From: Okapia johnstoni
Lineage: Eukaryota > Chordata > Mammalia > Artiodactyla > Giraffidae
NCBI GenBank assembly: GCA_024291935.2
Contig: JAGTYA010000024.1
Location: forward strand, 8,556,001-8,620,000
Reading direction: 5' to 3'
DNA length: 64,000 nt
Position numbers and translations under genes: made by a program. Below, in pieces: positions 1 to 11,385 of the stretch. Every line of letters begins with the position of its first letter. The first letter of the stretch is position 1. Under the pieces are notes generated by a model, which did not search any database, had not been told where the DNA came from, and was given only the letters and a program-made list of their open reading frames with translations.

Positions 1-551
1 TTTGAATTTTTTTCAACAAACATTCACCCAGCACTTACTTTCTCCTCCTGTTTATGTACCAGCAATACAGAGGAGGGTGACAGGACCTGTGCTCATGGGT
101 ATAAAACCACACAGCCCAGCTATAGTCCAAGAGCTAGAGTAGCAGTGAAAGGGGGTTTCCAGGGCCCCACAGGTACTTACCTTTCCTTCACAAAGTAGTG
201 GGTGGCCTTAACAGCACCAGTCCTGGAAATGTTGGTGCTGGCGAAAGACTTCGTTGACCACCAGGGCAAATCTATTCGGGTCGCTGCTTGTTGCTCTGAG
301 GACTACGTAGAGAGGCTTGTGAAGGGGAGCTGGTCTGTTCTCAAGTAGAGATGAGCACTGAGGGTCTGTGTAGATGCCCAGGATGACGATGGTGTCCCCA
401 GTGCCCGAAATATGGATGGTGATATATCTGGAGAGGGATGGCAATAAGACCCTCATCACAAAACCCTAGAGGCAAGGGGTATCACTCACCCTCTGCTTTG
501 TACCCTAGTTCACTGAGCACTGGTAGCCACAGAGAACTAGGGAAAGGGAAG

Positions 552-757
552 TGTTAGTCCCTCAATTATTCCAGCTCATTGTTGACCCCATAGACTGTAG
601 ACTGCCAGGCTCCAATCTCCATGGAATTCTCCAGGCAAGACTATTGGTTTGGGTTGTCATGCCCTTCTCCAGGGGATCTTCCCGATCCAGGGATCAAACC
701 TGGGTCTCCTGCATTGCAGGCAGATTCTTTATTGTCCGAGCCGCCAGGGAAGCCCAT
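552..757 (-). repeat. Bov-tA/BovA2 SINE
   Basis: Reverse-oriented ruminant tRNA-derived SINE. The complement of the usual 3' tail (the gacccca-tagactgtag block) is at the left, and the complement of the 5' start (gccagggaagccc) is at the right. It lies in a ZPLD2-like intron. Confidence 0.85.
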
Positions 758-1365
758 GGGAAGGGAGCGGAGGGGCAACTTTGCTAACTTTCCTCCTGGA
801 CCTCCTAAAAAGTTAGGGGCCACATCATAGATCCTCAGACCTCAGGGCCCTTGAAGACTTCTGAGCCATCCTACCTCAAGGTAATTTACATAAACAACCC
901 ATAATGTATTACTTCATAAAAGCACCTTTTTCTTCCACTAATACTTTGAATTTCAGTCTAAGAGGTACCTATGATTGCTGGGTGGGCATGGTGGGGGGAC
1001 CAACATCCGGAGGGTGTTGGCTCCTTTTGCGTTGATTATAGGTAGCAGTGGGCCTCTGCAGGGCCCAGCCAGAGAGGCAGCTGATGAAAAGGAACTCACG
1101 TGAAAGAGACTACTGGGTTGGGGTGAGTGACATTCACCACAAGAGCATATGTGCAGCTGAGGCTGAGCCTCACGATGTCAGTTTTATTGGCAGCATCAGG
1201 GTGAGATTTCAGAAGCTCCACCTCCAGAGAATAAAGGGCATGGCTCTTGTTGATCTGGAAAAAAACAAGGAGGCGGCCATTACCCTCAGATCTCCTGGGG
1301 AATCTCTGTCTTCCATCATCATTTGTTGCAAGTTGTTTATTTAAGTAAGAGGAATGGCCAAGCCT

Positions 1366-1460
1366 GGACCTCTCTGGCAGTCCAGTGGTTAAGACGCTGC
1401 ACTTCCCCTGCAGGGGACGCAGGTTTGATCCCTGGTAGAAGATCCCGGAGCCAAAATATA
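1366..1460 (+). repeat. CHR-type SINE
   Basis: Has the CHR-family core: 'ctggcagtccagtggttaag', then a tRNA-Glu-like B box 'ggtttgatccctgg' and a short G/A tail. Confidence 0.75.
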
Positions 1461-1594
1461 GGGGGGGAAAAAGAGTAATAGCTAAAGTTTACTGAGCATG
1501 GGTTGTAGTCCAGGCACTGTGGTCTGAATGCAACTCTGTGAGGAGGGGGTCCATTATTAGTCCCATTTTACAGAAGGGTAAACTGAGGCTTATT

Positions 1595-1707
1595 TATTTG
1601 GCTGCACAGTGCACCTGCAGGATCTTGGTTCCCCAACCAGGGATTGAACCCAGGCCCTCAGCAATGAAAGCACAGATCTCTAACCACTAGACTGCCAGGG
1701 AATTCCC
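1595..1707 (-). repeat. CHR-type SINE, reverse
   Basis: Reverse complement of the CHR core: 'ggattgaacccaggccctc' (B box), then 'taaccactagactgccaggg'. Lies between two ZPLD2-like exons. Confidence 0.75.
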
Positions 1708-2569
1708 AAAAGAGTAAACTGAGGGTTAGAAAGTTAAAAGATTTGCCCAAAGCAAATAACAAAGCCAGAATTCAACATCTCACTGATCCCAAAGCCCATG
1801 TTCTTAACCTATGCCAGTGGTTCTCAAATTTCAAAGTGGTTCTCAAATTCTCAAACATGCATTTTAGAATCTCCTGGAAAAAAATAAAAGAATCACTGTG
1901 GGACTTGTTAAAATTGCTGATGCCTGGTCCTTATCTCAAGATTCTGATATTTTTTTGTTATGTCATTGTTTTCCACAGGATTTCTTAAAAACAAATCAAA
2001 ATTATTTGTTTTATTGCTATAAATCAAGCAGTTTATTTTAAAAAGAACACAGAGAATTCTAGGGGCAAAGCCATGGACTTATCTATTACATGTTGAAACT
2101 GTCAACTCTGTGCTATGACTTAGGCAAGAGAACAACCCATCTGTGGGTGGCAGAACTAGATACTGGAGGAACTACATCACCCACCTTACCCCACCATTAG
2201 AACAAACTCTGGTTTTCAAACTGAGCCCGGAAAGCTCCAGAGCCTCTTTGAAGGGGCATTGAAGCCTACCTGTGTGTTAGGGGGAAGCTGACCCAGCAGG
2301 GCACTCTTCTTCCTGCTACATTCAATCAGAGCTGCTCTATTTTTATATATTTCTTTTTATGTTTGGCTTTTCATAAGAGCCCTTTCCAGGAAAGAAAGTA
2401 ACAGCACAGTAAGCAGTTAGGAGCACAAGCCAGCTCGGTTAATTACTCACTGTGTGACTTGGGATAATCCCTCAGCTTCTCTGAGCCTTAGATTGCTCAT
2501 CTGTAAAATGGAAACTTCACGGGATTACTGTGAGGATTTAGTGAGACATTGCGTATAAAAAAGATTCTG

Positions 2570-3785
2570 GTTGCTTTAGGTGTAGAGTTAGTTTATTTAT
2601 TTGATTTTTTTCTTGTTTCTTGAGGTACGCCTGTATTGCTATGAACCTAATTAAAATTAAAAGCTTTTGCACAACAAAGGAAACTAGGAGCAAGGTGAAA
2701 AGACAGCCTTCAGAATGGGAGAAAATAATAGCAAACGAAGCAACAGACAAACAATTAATCTCAAAAATATACAAGCAACTCCTGCAGCTGAATTCCAGAA
2801 AAATAAACGACCCAATCAAAAAATGGGCCAAAGAACTAAACAGACATTTCTCCAAAGAAGACATACAGATGGCTAACAAACACATGAAAAGATACTCAAC
2901 ATCACTCATTATCAGAGAAATGCAAATCAAAACCACAATGAGGTACCATTACACACCAGTCAGAATGGCTGCTATCCAAAAGTCTACAAGCAATAAATGC
3001 TGGAGAGGGTGTGGAGAAAAGGGAACCCTCTTACACTGTTGGTGGGAATGCAAACTAGTACAGCCACTATGGAGAACAGTGTGGAGATTCCTTAAAAAAC
3101 TGGCAATAGAACTGCCATATGACCCAGCAATCCCACTGCTAGGCATACACACCAAGGAAACCAGAATTGAAAGAGATGCGTGTACCCCAATGTTCATCCC
3201 AGCACTGTTTACAATAGCCAGGACATGGAAGCAACCTAGATGTCCATCGGCAGACGAATGGATAAGGAAGCTGTGGTACATATACACAATGGAATACTAC
3301 TCAGCCATTAAAAAAAATACATTTGAATCGGTTCTATTGAGATGGATGAAACTGGAGTCCATTATACAGAGTGAAGTGAGCCAGAAAGAAAAGCACCAAT
3401 ACAGTATACTAATGCATGTATACGGAATTTGAAAGATGGTAATGGTAACCCTATATGCGAGACAGAATAAGAGACACCGATGCATAGAACAGTCCTGTGG
3501 ACTCTGAGGGAGAAGGTGAGGGTGGGACGTTCTGGGACAATAACATTGAAACATGTATATTGTCATATGTGAAGCGGAACACCATTCCATGTTCTATGCA
3601 TGGGACGGATGCTCAGGGATGGAGCGTTGGGATGGAAAGGGGAGGGAGGTGGGAGGAGGGTTCGGGAGGGGGAGCACATGTGAACCCATGGCTGATTCAT
3701 GTCAATGTATGGCAAAAACTAAAAAAAAAAAATAAAAAAAAAAAAATAAATAAACTAGTCAGGTTCTTTACTTAAAAAAAAAAAA
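2570..3785 (+). mobile_element. 5'-truncated, 5'-inverted L1 insertion (ORF2 C-terminus)
   Basis: Positions 2645-3432 read in one open frame as the L1 ORF2 C-terminal region, including the Cys-rich [12 protein letters not shown] block and a [10 protein letters not shown] motif. A 3' UTR and a long poly(A) end follow at about 3719-3790. Positions 2570-2643 are L1 ORF2 sequence from a much more N-terminal part, read on the minus strand ([17 protein letters not shown]), so the 5' end is inverted. A 13-bp target duplication (aaaaaagattctg) lies at 2557-2569 and 3786-3798. It is not a host gene. Confidence 0.88.
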
Positions 3786-3817
3786 AAAAAAGATTCTGAC
3801 CCACAGCACATGGTAGA

Positions 3818-4003
3818 CAGTATGTGTATGTCAATCAGTCATGTCTGACTCTTTGTGACCCCATGGACTGTAGCCATTCTCCCGGCATGAATACTAGAGT
3901 GGGTTGCCATTCCCTCCTCCAGGGGACCTTCCTGACCCGGGGATTGAACCCAGGCCTCCTGCATTACCGGCAGATTCTTTAACATCTGAGCTACCAGGGA
4001 AGG
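3818..4003 (-). repeat. Bov-tA SINE, reverse
   Basis: Contains the reverse-strand blocks 'gactctttgtgaccccatgg' and 'ggggattgaacccaggcctc' and ends in 'gagctaccaggga'. It sits in the MIR tail just right of the L1 insertion. Confidence 0.85.
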
Positions 4004-4619
4004 CCGGCACACAGTAAGACATTAATAAATACTGGTAATGGTTGTGGTAGCTATTATTTTAAAGGATTCTCTGGCTGACAAGTTTGGAAATCAATTTTCC
4101 AATCCATCAAACATGGCACCATTTATAAGGGCATTCCTAATCTGATGAGAGACAACATGGTCTCCTCCCCCAACAGACTACTCTGATTGCTAAGACTTGA
4201 CTTCTTCATTTCAGAGAATTATCCTTCATTTAGATGGAAATAAAGTCACTGGTACCCAGTCATTCATTTCCCAGTCCCTCCCCCGAAGCCCACATACAGC
4301 CCAACTTCCTATCAGAGGGCTCCTCCCAGATTGCTCACAGAGAGGTGGAGTCCACAAGGACCTTCCTTCTTCTCCACGATGAAGACCTGGGCTCTGCGAC
4401 CCTCCTCTGACTTGCTGACACTGGAGCATCTTGAAAAGGCACCTTCTGAACTCAGGATCCAGTGGTGAGTCTTCAGGAAGCAGCTGCTCAGGACCACCTC
4501 AATTTTCTGTGGCTGGCAGCGCAGAGCCACCAATGCCCTGGATAGTTCTGTAGGGGGACAAGAGCCAGGACAGAGCTTCCTGAGGCTCCTGAGGTGATGC
4601 CAGGGGCAGGGGTACTAGT

Positions 4620-5640
4620 TCTAATCTGGGTGGAGGGAACACGGTAGGGATACAAGCCCAACCCATAGCCACTCCCTTAAAGACTCTCCCTCATGGGAGG
4701 AGAGACCCCTCTGCCATGATTTGCACTGGGGACCCTAATCCCTGGCCTTAGCTGATCCACTCAGAAGCTCTTTCCCAGGAACTGAGCCTGAAAGGAGGCA
4801 GTATAAAGCTTGAGAGTTGTGAGGCAGCCCTCTCCTGCTTTGTGGGCTGAGATGCGGGAACAGCCAGTGTTTGGAGAGAGGAACAAAGCAGTTGCGGGTA
4901 CCGAAGGGGGTGAGGCAAGACTGAGAGGGGTGACTCGCTGGTTGCCACCACATCCATAGTTCCAAGTCCCTGGGGACCCTGGCTGGAGCCTCCCCTTGGG
5001 CTCCATGAGACATCCTTGTAATAAATTCTCCTGTTTCCCCTTCTCCAACCCCATTGGCTTCTGTTACTTGCCTGGCAAGATTATTTGAGGAGATAATAAT
5101 TTGCTTTGTTCTTTGATTTCCTTCTTATTCCAACAGGTAACCTGGACCTTGGGGTTTTTGAGGGACCTAAACTGTCTGAACTCAATGGCTGTTTCTGTCT
5201 TGTAAAAGCCTCAACTCCTGAAGAGACAGCTGAGGGAGGGGAGGGAGAGAGCACCCTCAGCACCCTCAGGTTGAGAGTCACGACAGAGGGGAATGCATCT
5301 TCACCTCCTTTCCAGGATGTCTTAGCTTCACAAGGCAACAAATTTTGCTTTGTTCCATGTTTTCAGTTTTTTGAATTCATTAATTAATTATAGTTAAGTC
5401 GATTAGCATGGGTTTTTCTGTCCCTGACACCACATGGTGCCATGATACATGTCAGGCACCATGTTTTGGGTGATGAAGGAGAAGCTGATCTTTAACCCTT
5501 CGGTTCTTTCTGTGTCTGCGCTTTCCACACTTGCTGTTGAATTTGGGATGAACCGCTTATAGTTAGTCATTAAAAAGTAAAATATCATGGAAACGCGAAA
5601 CATTTCTGGACTTGCTTCATTGCTTTGAATTTAAAGATTT
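4620..5640. other. ZPLD2-like intron 2, no gene seen
   Basis: No supported exon. Around 4640-5090 the sequence has an LTR-like look (a late 'aataaattctcctg' followed by a T/C-rich end), but I cannot name a family. Open frames here are short and lack family motifs. Confidence 0.4.
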
Positions 5641-5744
5641 TGGTTTTGTTTCCTTTTTTTTAAAAAAAAAAAGCTCCTTGATTCTATTTTAGCAGGTATG
5701 TTTGGTCAGAAGCATGGGCTGCGCTGTAAGAGCTGGTGCTTTGG

Positions 5745-5865
5745 AAGTTCCCTGGTGGTCTAGTGGTGAAGACTCTTGTGCTTCCACTGCAGGGAGTGTG
5801 GATTGGATCTCTGGTTGGGGAATTAAGATCCCACATGCTGCATGGCATGGCAAAAAAAAAAAAGC
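5745..5865 (+). repeat. CHR-type SINE
   Basis: Full CHR form: 'agttccctggtggtctagtg' start, B box 'ggattggatctctggttggg', then 'aagatcccacatgctgcatg' and an A tail. Confidence 0.85.
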
Positions 5866-6239
5866 AGAGTAGTCTTTTTTAGAAAAATCAGAGTTTTATT
5901 AAATTGAAGTATGGGGGGGGGTTAGACTTATTTCCACTGTAGGGGGCATACGTTTGGTTCCCAGGACCCAGCCCTGCCAGAGGTAGTTGCATTGCTACTC
6001 ACACAGGAAGATCCCGTGAACCCCCACCTTTCTATAACATCTGCTACACTTGTCTTGCCTCAACAAGATTTTTGCCCGTTTCCCTGATTAGCCCTCCAGG
6101 CCTCTCCTGGGGTTTTATCTTTGGTAGCTCATCATCTACTCCCCCCAGGAAGACTTAATCTCAGATCAGTCGTTGGAATCCTGGGGACTGGGGGTGGATG
6201 AATTGCCCATTCTACCTCTGCTGTAGACCATATGTTTGC

Positions 6240-6263
6240 ACTACCCCCCCCCCCCCCCCCCCA
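6240..6263. repeat. poly(C) tract
   Basis: An almost uninterrupted run of C with a single interruption near its start. Likely polymorphic in length. Confidence 0.9.
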
Positions 6264-6339
6264 ATCCATATGTTAATTCTTAATATCCAATGTGACATTA
6301 TTAGGAGGTGGGTCCTTTGGGAGGTGATTAGGTCACGAG

Positions 6340-6445
6340 AAGGGAATGGCAACCCACTCCAGTATTCTGGCCTGGAGAATTCCATGGGCTGTAAAGTCCA
6401 TGGGGTCGCAAAGAGTCAGACATGACTGAGTGCCTTTCTCTTCGC
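6340..6445 (+). repeat. 3' part of a Bov-tA SINE with target duplication
   Basis: Only the second half of the SINE is present (from 'gaatggcaacccactccag' to the cgactgag-like end). A perfect 12-bp direct repeat (ttaggtcacgag) at 6328-6339 and 6446-6457 marks a clean 5'-truncated insertion. Confidence 0.85.
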
Positions 6446-8146
6446 TTAGGTCACGAGGGGAAAGCCCTCATGAACGGGATTGGTGCCCTTTTAAAAGGGA
6501 ACCCAGAGAACTCCCTTGCCCCTTCCATCCTGTGAGGACACAGTAAGAGGACAGCCGTCTGAACCAGGATGTGGGTCCTCACCCAATACCAAAGCTACCT
6601 GTGCCTTCATCTTGGACTTTCAGCCAAAGAAATGTAAGGATAAGTTTCTGTTGTTCATAAGCCAACCTAATCATTGTATTTTGTTATAGCAGCGCCAACT
6701 AAGACAAATTCATATGCCTAGCTACCTTTGCTCTCACTAGAAATCACCTCTGCCCAGGTAGACTCTTTAGATGTCAATGTCTGACCAAACCTCACTAGCT
6801 CTCCCATACCCTTTGGACTTAGTTCATCTGGGCCTTCACAGAGTTGTGGCGAGTTCTTAGCTGCACTGTTGGGAGTTCCTCAGACTTACCTGAGTGGGCA
6901 TAGTAGCTGTTATTGCACATACAACCTCCGCTGTCAGCTAGGTACTCATCCAAAGCACAGATTTCTGCTCCAGGACTACTGCTCCTGGTGTGTTTGGGGG
7001 ACACTTGACTGACTCCAGTCCTGGCAGAGGATTTTGTTGTCCCTGGGGAGATGGGAAGAAGGGTTGTTGAACGAGCAGCTGTTGTCTCAGGTGACAGGGT
7101 CATGGCAGTACCAGCACTGGGGGCTGATTCCATCGGAGGGGAAGGTGTTTGCTTGACGGTGTTGTGATGTCTTTCAGACTCCGTGCTTATCATGGAGGAT
7201 GTTGTTGGGGTGGAGGGTGCAGCTGTAGTTACCCCTTCCTGAGTCCCAGGCATGTTTGTTCCAGGAACAGTTGTCTCCAGGGTGGTCATGCTTAGTGAAA
7301 TGGTATGAGTAATGGCACTGGTGGTCACAGGTAAAGATTCTATCGCATTAGTGGTTTTGTCCAATGTTGCTTGGGATGTTGTAAATGACATCTCAGAGAC
7401 AGTGGTTGTTATGGACCCTGATGATGTAACGTCAATGCCTGATGTATTTAGAGCCATTGGAGTTGGGATCATGGCTAATTTTGAAGAGTCAGTTGCAGCT
7501 GATGACTCCAGTCCATTGGCTGCAGAGCTTGATGTGAATGGGGCTGCAGCTGGAGCACTCTGGTTCTGTTTTGAGGGGTTTGCTGTTGCAGCCATGCTGG
7601 ATGAGGCTGTGCTTCTGGATGTCCCTCCCTGGGCCTTCAGTGTGGAAGTCATCATGGAATTTGGCAGTGTCGTACCCTCAGAGGTTGTGGTAATAACTGT
7701 ATTTAATTTCTCCTCCTGAGTCTCATGTGTTGGGCTTGTCTGCTCAGTGTACCCAGCAGAGCTGCCGGTTGGTGATGAAGTTAGAAAAGCAACTGGTATT
7801 GTATGTTGCTGGGACTCGGACATTGTTGTCCTCCCAACTGTTGGTGAGGCATTAGATGAAACTGCAGGGCCATCATCTCCCACACTGTTGGATGGGGCTG
7901 AAGTTGTGGAGGAATACTCTGTAGTTACCAAAGCTGCAGAGTCATTCATGGAGGATGTTGTAGTTGACCCTTGGGTTGTCATAATGCCTATAAAACAAAC
8001 AAAAAGAAACAATATACCTGTTCCCTCCACCAATCCAGATGTTCTCACTTTACAAAATATCTTTATTGCAAGATTCAATAAAGTAATATCTACACCAACT
8101 ATATTATTACTGGCTTGCACCATTTATGTGCCAGCTCTGTGCTAAT

Positions 8147-8741
8147 TTTATTTTCTTGGGCTCCAAAATCACTGTGGATGGTGACTGCAGCCACAGAATT
8201 AAAAGACACTTGCTCCTTGGAAGAAAAGCTATGACAAACCTAGACAGCATATTGAAAAGCAGAGACATCACTTTGCCGACAAAGGTCTGTATTGTCAAAG
8301 CTATGGTTTTTCTATTGGTCATGTATGGATGTGTAAGTTGTACCATAAAGAAGGCAGAGCGCCAAAGAATTGATGCTTTCACATTGTGGTGCTGGAGAGG
8401 ACTCTTGAGAGTCCCTTGGACAGCAAGGAGATCAAATCAGTCAATCCTAAAGGAAAGCAACTCTGAATATTCATTGGAAGGATGGATGCTGAAGCTGAAG
8501 CTCCAATACTTTGGCCACCTGATGCAAAGAGCCAGTTCATTGGAAAAGATCCTGATGCTTGGAAAGATTGAGGGCAAGAGGAGAAGGGCATGACAGAAAG
8601 TGAGATGGTTGGATGGCATCACTGACTCAATGGACATGAATTTGAGCAAACTCTGGGAGATAGTGAAGGACTGGGAAGCCTGGCATGCTGCAGTCCATGG
8701 GGTCTCAAAGAGTAGGCCACATCTTAGTGACTGAACAAAAA
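8147..8741 (+). mobile_element. 5'-truncated BovB (RTE) LINE, 3' end
   Basis: Reads as the C-terminal part of the BovB reverse transcriptase, with a decayed frame, in the sense direction. Recognisable blocks are [26 protein letters not shown] and [20 protein letters not shown]. It ends in the typical BovB 3' block (gcatgctgcagtccatgggg). A 10-bp duplication (ctgtgctaat) lies at 8137-8146 and 8742-8751. It sits in intron 1 of the ZPLD2-like gene. Confidence 0.88.
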
Positions 8742-9127
8742 CTGTGCTAATAGATCTCAGCTGATGCATGCCAGGGAGAGCTAATTTAACTAATTCTGGC
8801 AACTACGTCTCATTATACTTAAAGACTATTCCAGAGACGAGTCAGCAAAAGATGGAAATCTATTATCACACTTGATCTTTGATTTCTTTTTATTATGTTC
8901 ATTACCTGTTTATTATTAAAGTGGCTTCTCACAAATTTTTACTTACATCATATATATGAGCATGATCTTTGATTTCTCAATGCCTTTTATGATGTGACTT
9001 TCATACTGCAGTGAATATTATTCTAATATTTAAAGATACACTTTTTTTTTTTTTTTTTACAACCTGACCCCTAATTGAAAGCCAAGTGCTTCATTTACTG
9101 CAATAGCAGTCAAGGATAGTTTCGACA

Positions 9128-9345
9128 ACCTTCAGTTTTCACCTTGTCTGAGTGAGGTGCTGTTCCAATGTGCAAGCCTTGGCGCACTGAATCCTCACAT
9201 CCACCCTGAGGTGGATTATTATTTCTATTTACCAGATGAAGAAACAGAGGCTCAGCCAGGGGAAGGCATCTGTGCAAGGTCACACAGCCAGGAAGTGGTG
9301 GCACTGGATCTGAAACCAGATCCATCAGACTCTAGAGCCCAGTGT
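9128..9345 (-). repeat. MIR SINE, reverse
   Basis: Complement of the MIR core: 'accagatgaagaaacagagg', then 'caaggtcacacagccagg'. Ancient and diverged. Confidence 0.7.
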
Positions 9346-9949
9346 CCTCCCTACCACAGTGCACTGCTTCACAAAAACACAGCTTTATTCTCATGGCTGA
9401 GCCAACTACCCTCTCTAGAGAAAAAGGCTCAAATCAGTTACACTAAGCTGTATGCCTTGGAAACCTTCCTTTCTCTCCTGGGCATTGGGCTGAAATAGAT
9501 CCATCACTTGATGCCCTGTCATCGTAACCTTGGCAGTTGTCAAGGGACTAATTCAGAAAAGCGGAGGTGATGCAGCCCAGGTGATGGGCTTGTCCTTCCA
9601 CAATTAGCTCTGAAGAGGCACTGAACCTTCTCCCCAACCCCACCCACATCTGGCATCTGCTTCTTCCAACCCTCATTTTCTTCTACCCCTAAAGAGAGCT
9701 ACAGGGTCACAAAAGGACAGGAGTGCTGGTCAGCATGCACGAAAAGGAAAGCTAGGCTCTGGACCTGGCTCTGTTACTGACTTGCTGTGTAATATTGGGG
9801 AAGACCACACTTCCCTCAGTCCTTGCACATCCCACTTAGCACTGTGAGGGACTTGGACTCAGTATCATAAGACCTCTCTAAACCCCAGTGATCCATAGAT
9901 CTGTTTGCAAAAAAATTCCAGGTTGAAATGAAGAGAGATCCTGCTACAG

Positions 9950-10370
9950 GGGTCTCCAGTTTTTATTTTCAGGGACAGATGTTTCCACTGGATCTGATTT
10001 TATGTTTTTTTCCATGTGGTTAACCAGTTGTCTCTGCCCCCTTTTGGAAAAGTCTGTCCTTTCCCCACTGGTTTGTCAGGCTACCTGTTGTTATGCATCA
10101 AGACTGATTTCCCTGCTCTTTCATTCTCTTGGTTCACTTGTCTATTGGTGCGACACCACATTATCTTAGTTACTTTAATGTAAGTCTCAGTATCAGGTAG
10201 AGCAAGTCTCCCATCTTGCTCTTCAAAGTTACCTTGGCTACTGTTGGCCTTTTGTTCTCCCTCATGTGTACTGGAATCTGCATATCAGCTTTTGCAAAAA
10301 ACCCCATTGTGATTTTGATTGGAAGTGTGTTGCAATTAGAGGTTTGCTAAGCATTCACATGTATATGATA
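9950..10370 (-). repeat. Ancient L1 fragment, reverse
   Basis: T-rich text of the antisense mammalian L1 3' region type (for example 'ttgctcttcaaagttacctt' and 'gattttgattggaagtgtgt'). No open frame. Family not assigned. Confidence 0.45.
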
Positions 10371-10404
10371 TGGAGGCCTCATGCCCACAGCAGGTCCTTT
10401 GAGA

Positions 10405-10630
10405 AGCAATGGAACCTGGCCTGGACTCCAAAGTCAGACCTGGGACAGACTCCTAGCGCTGCGATGAGCGGACAAACCACTTCATGTCTCCGAGTCTCAG
10501 TTTCCTCAACTGTAAAACAGCAGTGATAACAGTGCCTACTTCAGTGGTGCTCATAAAGATTAAATGAGACAATGCATAGGAAGCACTTGGCATGGTGCTG
10601 AGCATACAGTAGGTGCTCAATAAGCAGAAC
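10405..10630 (+). repeat. MIR SINE
   Basis: Sense MIR: 'gagtctcagtttcctcaact', 'gattaaatgagacaatgcat', then 'gtaggtgctcaataagc'. Confidence 0.75.
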
Positions 10631-11385
10631 CTGCTGTGGGTAATGATTTCCCCTTCTGTGCCTCTCACTGAAACTGGTATCTGTTTCCTCGGTATTATTT
10701 TGCCAAGGAAACACCTGGTCTTGGAAAAAGTTGTGACTCAGGGGATTGATGACACATGCAGTTTCCTGAAAGCTCCCTGTATCTTCCCCCGTACTGTTCC
10801 ATGAACTCAGGAGCCAAGGCTGCACTCCTCCGCTGGCCTCAGTGAGACACTGTGGGTGGCAGTGGGAGTAGGGCAGGGGAGGGCAGCAGAGGTCCAAGCC
10901 CCTGCAGGGGTCCCTCAGTTCTAGACAAGACTGAGAGGGAACTAGCCTACTGAAGCCCCTAGCTACTGGCCCAATGCAGATGGAAAGGACAGACAGAAAA
11001 GGGGAGATGGCTGAGATGACAGACAAAATGGAAGTAGATGAGGATAGCATCTTGAATGAGGATGGACAGGCAAAGCCAGAAGCTCTTTGGAGGTCATCCC
11101 ATCATCTTCCTGCCCTGCCCCGCAAGCTCATGGGTGCCCTAGGCCTTCAGATCATTTAGGGGTGCGTTGGAGATGGCTATGCTCACATAAGGTCTTCCTA
11201 GGGACAGACACTAACCCATCTCCCACCACCTGCTTCCCCTCCCCGGTGAGCCAGAAGACAGGCTGTGAGAGCCCCCAGAGAAGGATGGATGGAAAGGGTG
11301 TGTGTGGATACTCACCAGGAAGAGGGAGGGCTCTGTCCCCAATTAATAACAGCAGAAGCAGCAAAAGCCACTGTCCGCCCATCAT

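Larger units (their letters stand above)
2395..4060 (+). repeat. MIR SINE split by later insertions
   Basis: The MIR core (ctgtgtgacttggg ... tctgtaaaatgg ... gtgaggattta) ends at 2569. Its tail resumes at 3786-3814 and 4004-4060 (cacacagtaagacattaataaat). An L1 insertion (2570-3785) and a Bov-tA SINE (about 3818-4003) separate the pieces. The MIR is therefore older than both. Confidence 0.7.
181..11385 (-). pseudogene. ZPLD2: ZPLD2-like mucin/ZP-domain gene, exons 1-5 of a larger gene; exon 5 frameshifted
   Basis: Five exons join in phase on the minus strand: 11385-11316 (ATG, leucine-rich signal peptide, 23 codons plus 1 nt), 7987-6890 (about 365 Ser/Thr-rich mucin-like residues ending in a short Cys-containing EGF-like piece), 4547-4339 (start of the ZP domain), 1254-1100 (rest of ZP-N, with a SCTYAL segment) and 427-181 (ZP-C start, with the motif SSDPNRFALVV). 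All have AG acceptors and GT donors, and phases match at every junction. The gene leaves the window at the left, so the end of ZP-C and any membrane anchor are not seen. The layout predicts a secreted or surface filament-forming glycoprotein like uromodulin. In exon 5 the conserved frame is lost by one extra base in a T run near 243-253, followed by TAA at 210-208; the homologous continuation resumes in the next frame up to the donor. From memory the human copy is a named pseudogene (ZPLD2P) and the mouse copy is a gene. A sequencing error cannot be excluded. Confidence 0.7.

Noticed and set aside
2538..2936. Minus frame over the L1 as a gene
   Set aside because: Its C-terminal part is inverted L1 ORF2, and the rest is antisense to ORF2.
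7312..8145. Long plus-strand open frames opposite the mucin exon
   Set aside because: They mirror the Ser/Thr-rich minus frame; they lack any family motif, and the minus frame has matching splice phases.
8126..8593. 155-codon plus frame as a gene
   Set aside because: It is the BovB LINE 3' remnant, flanked by a target duplication.
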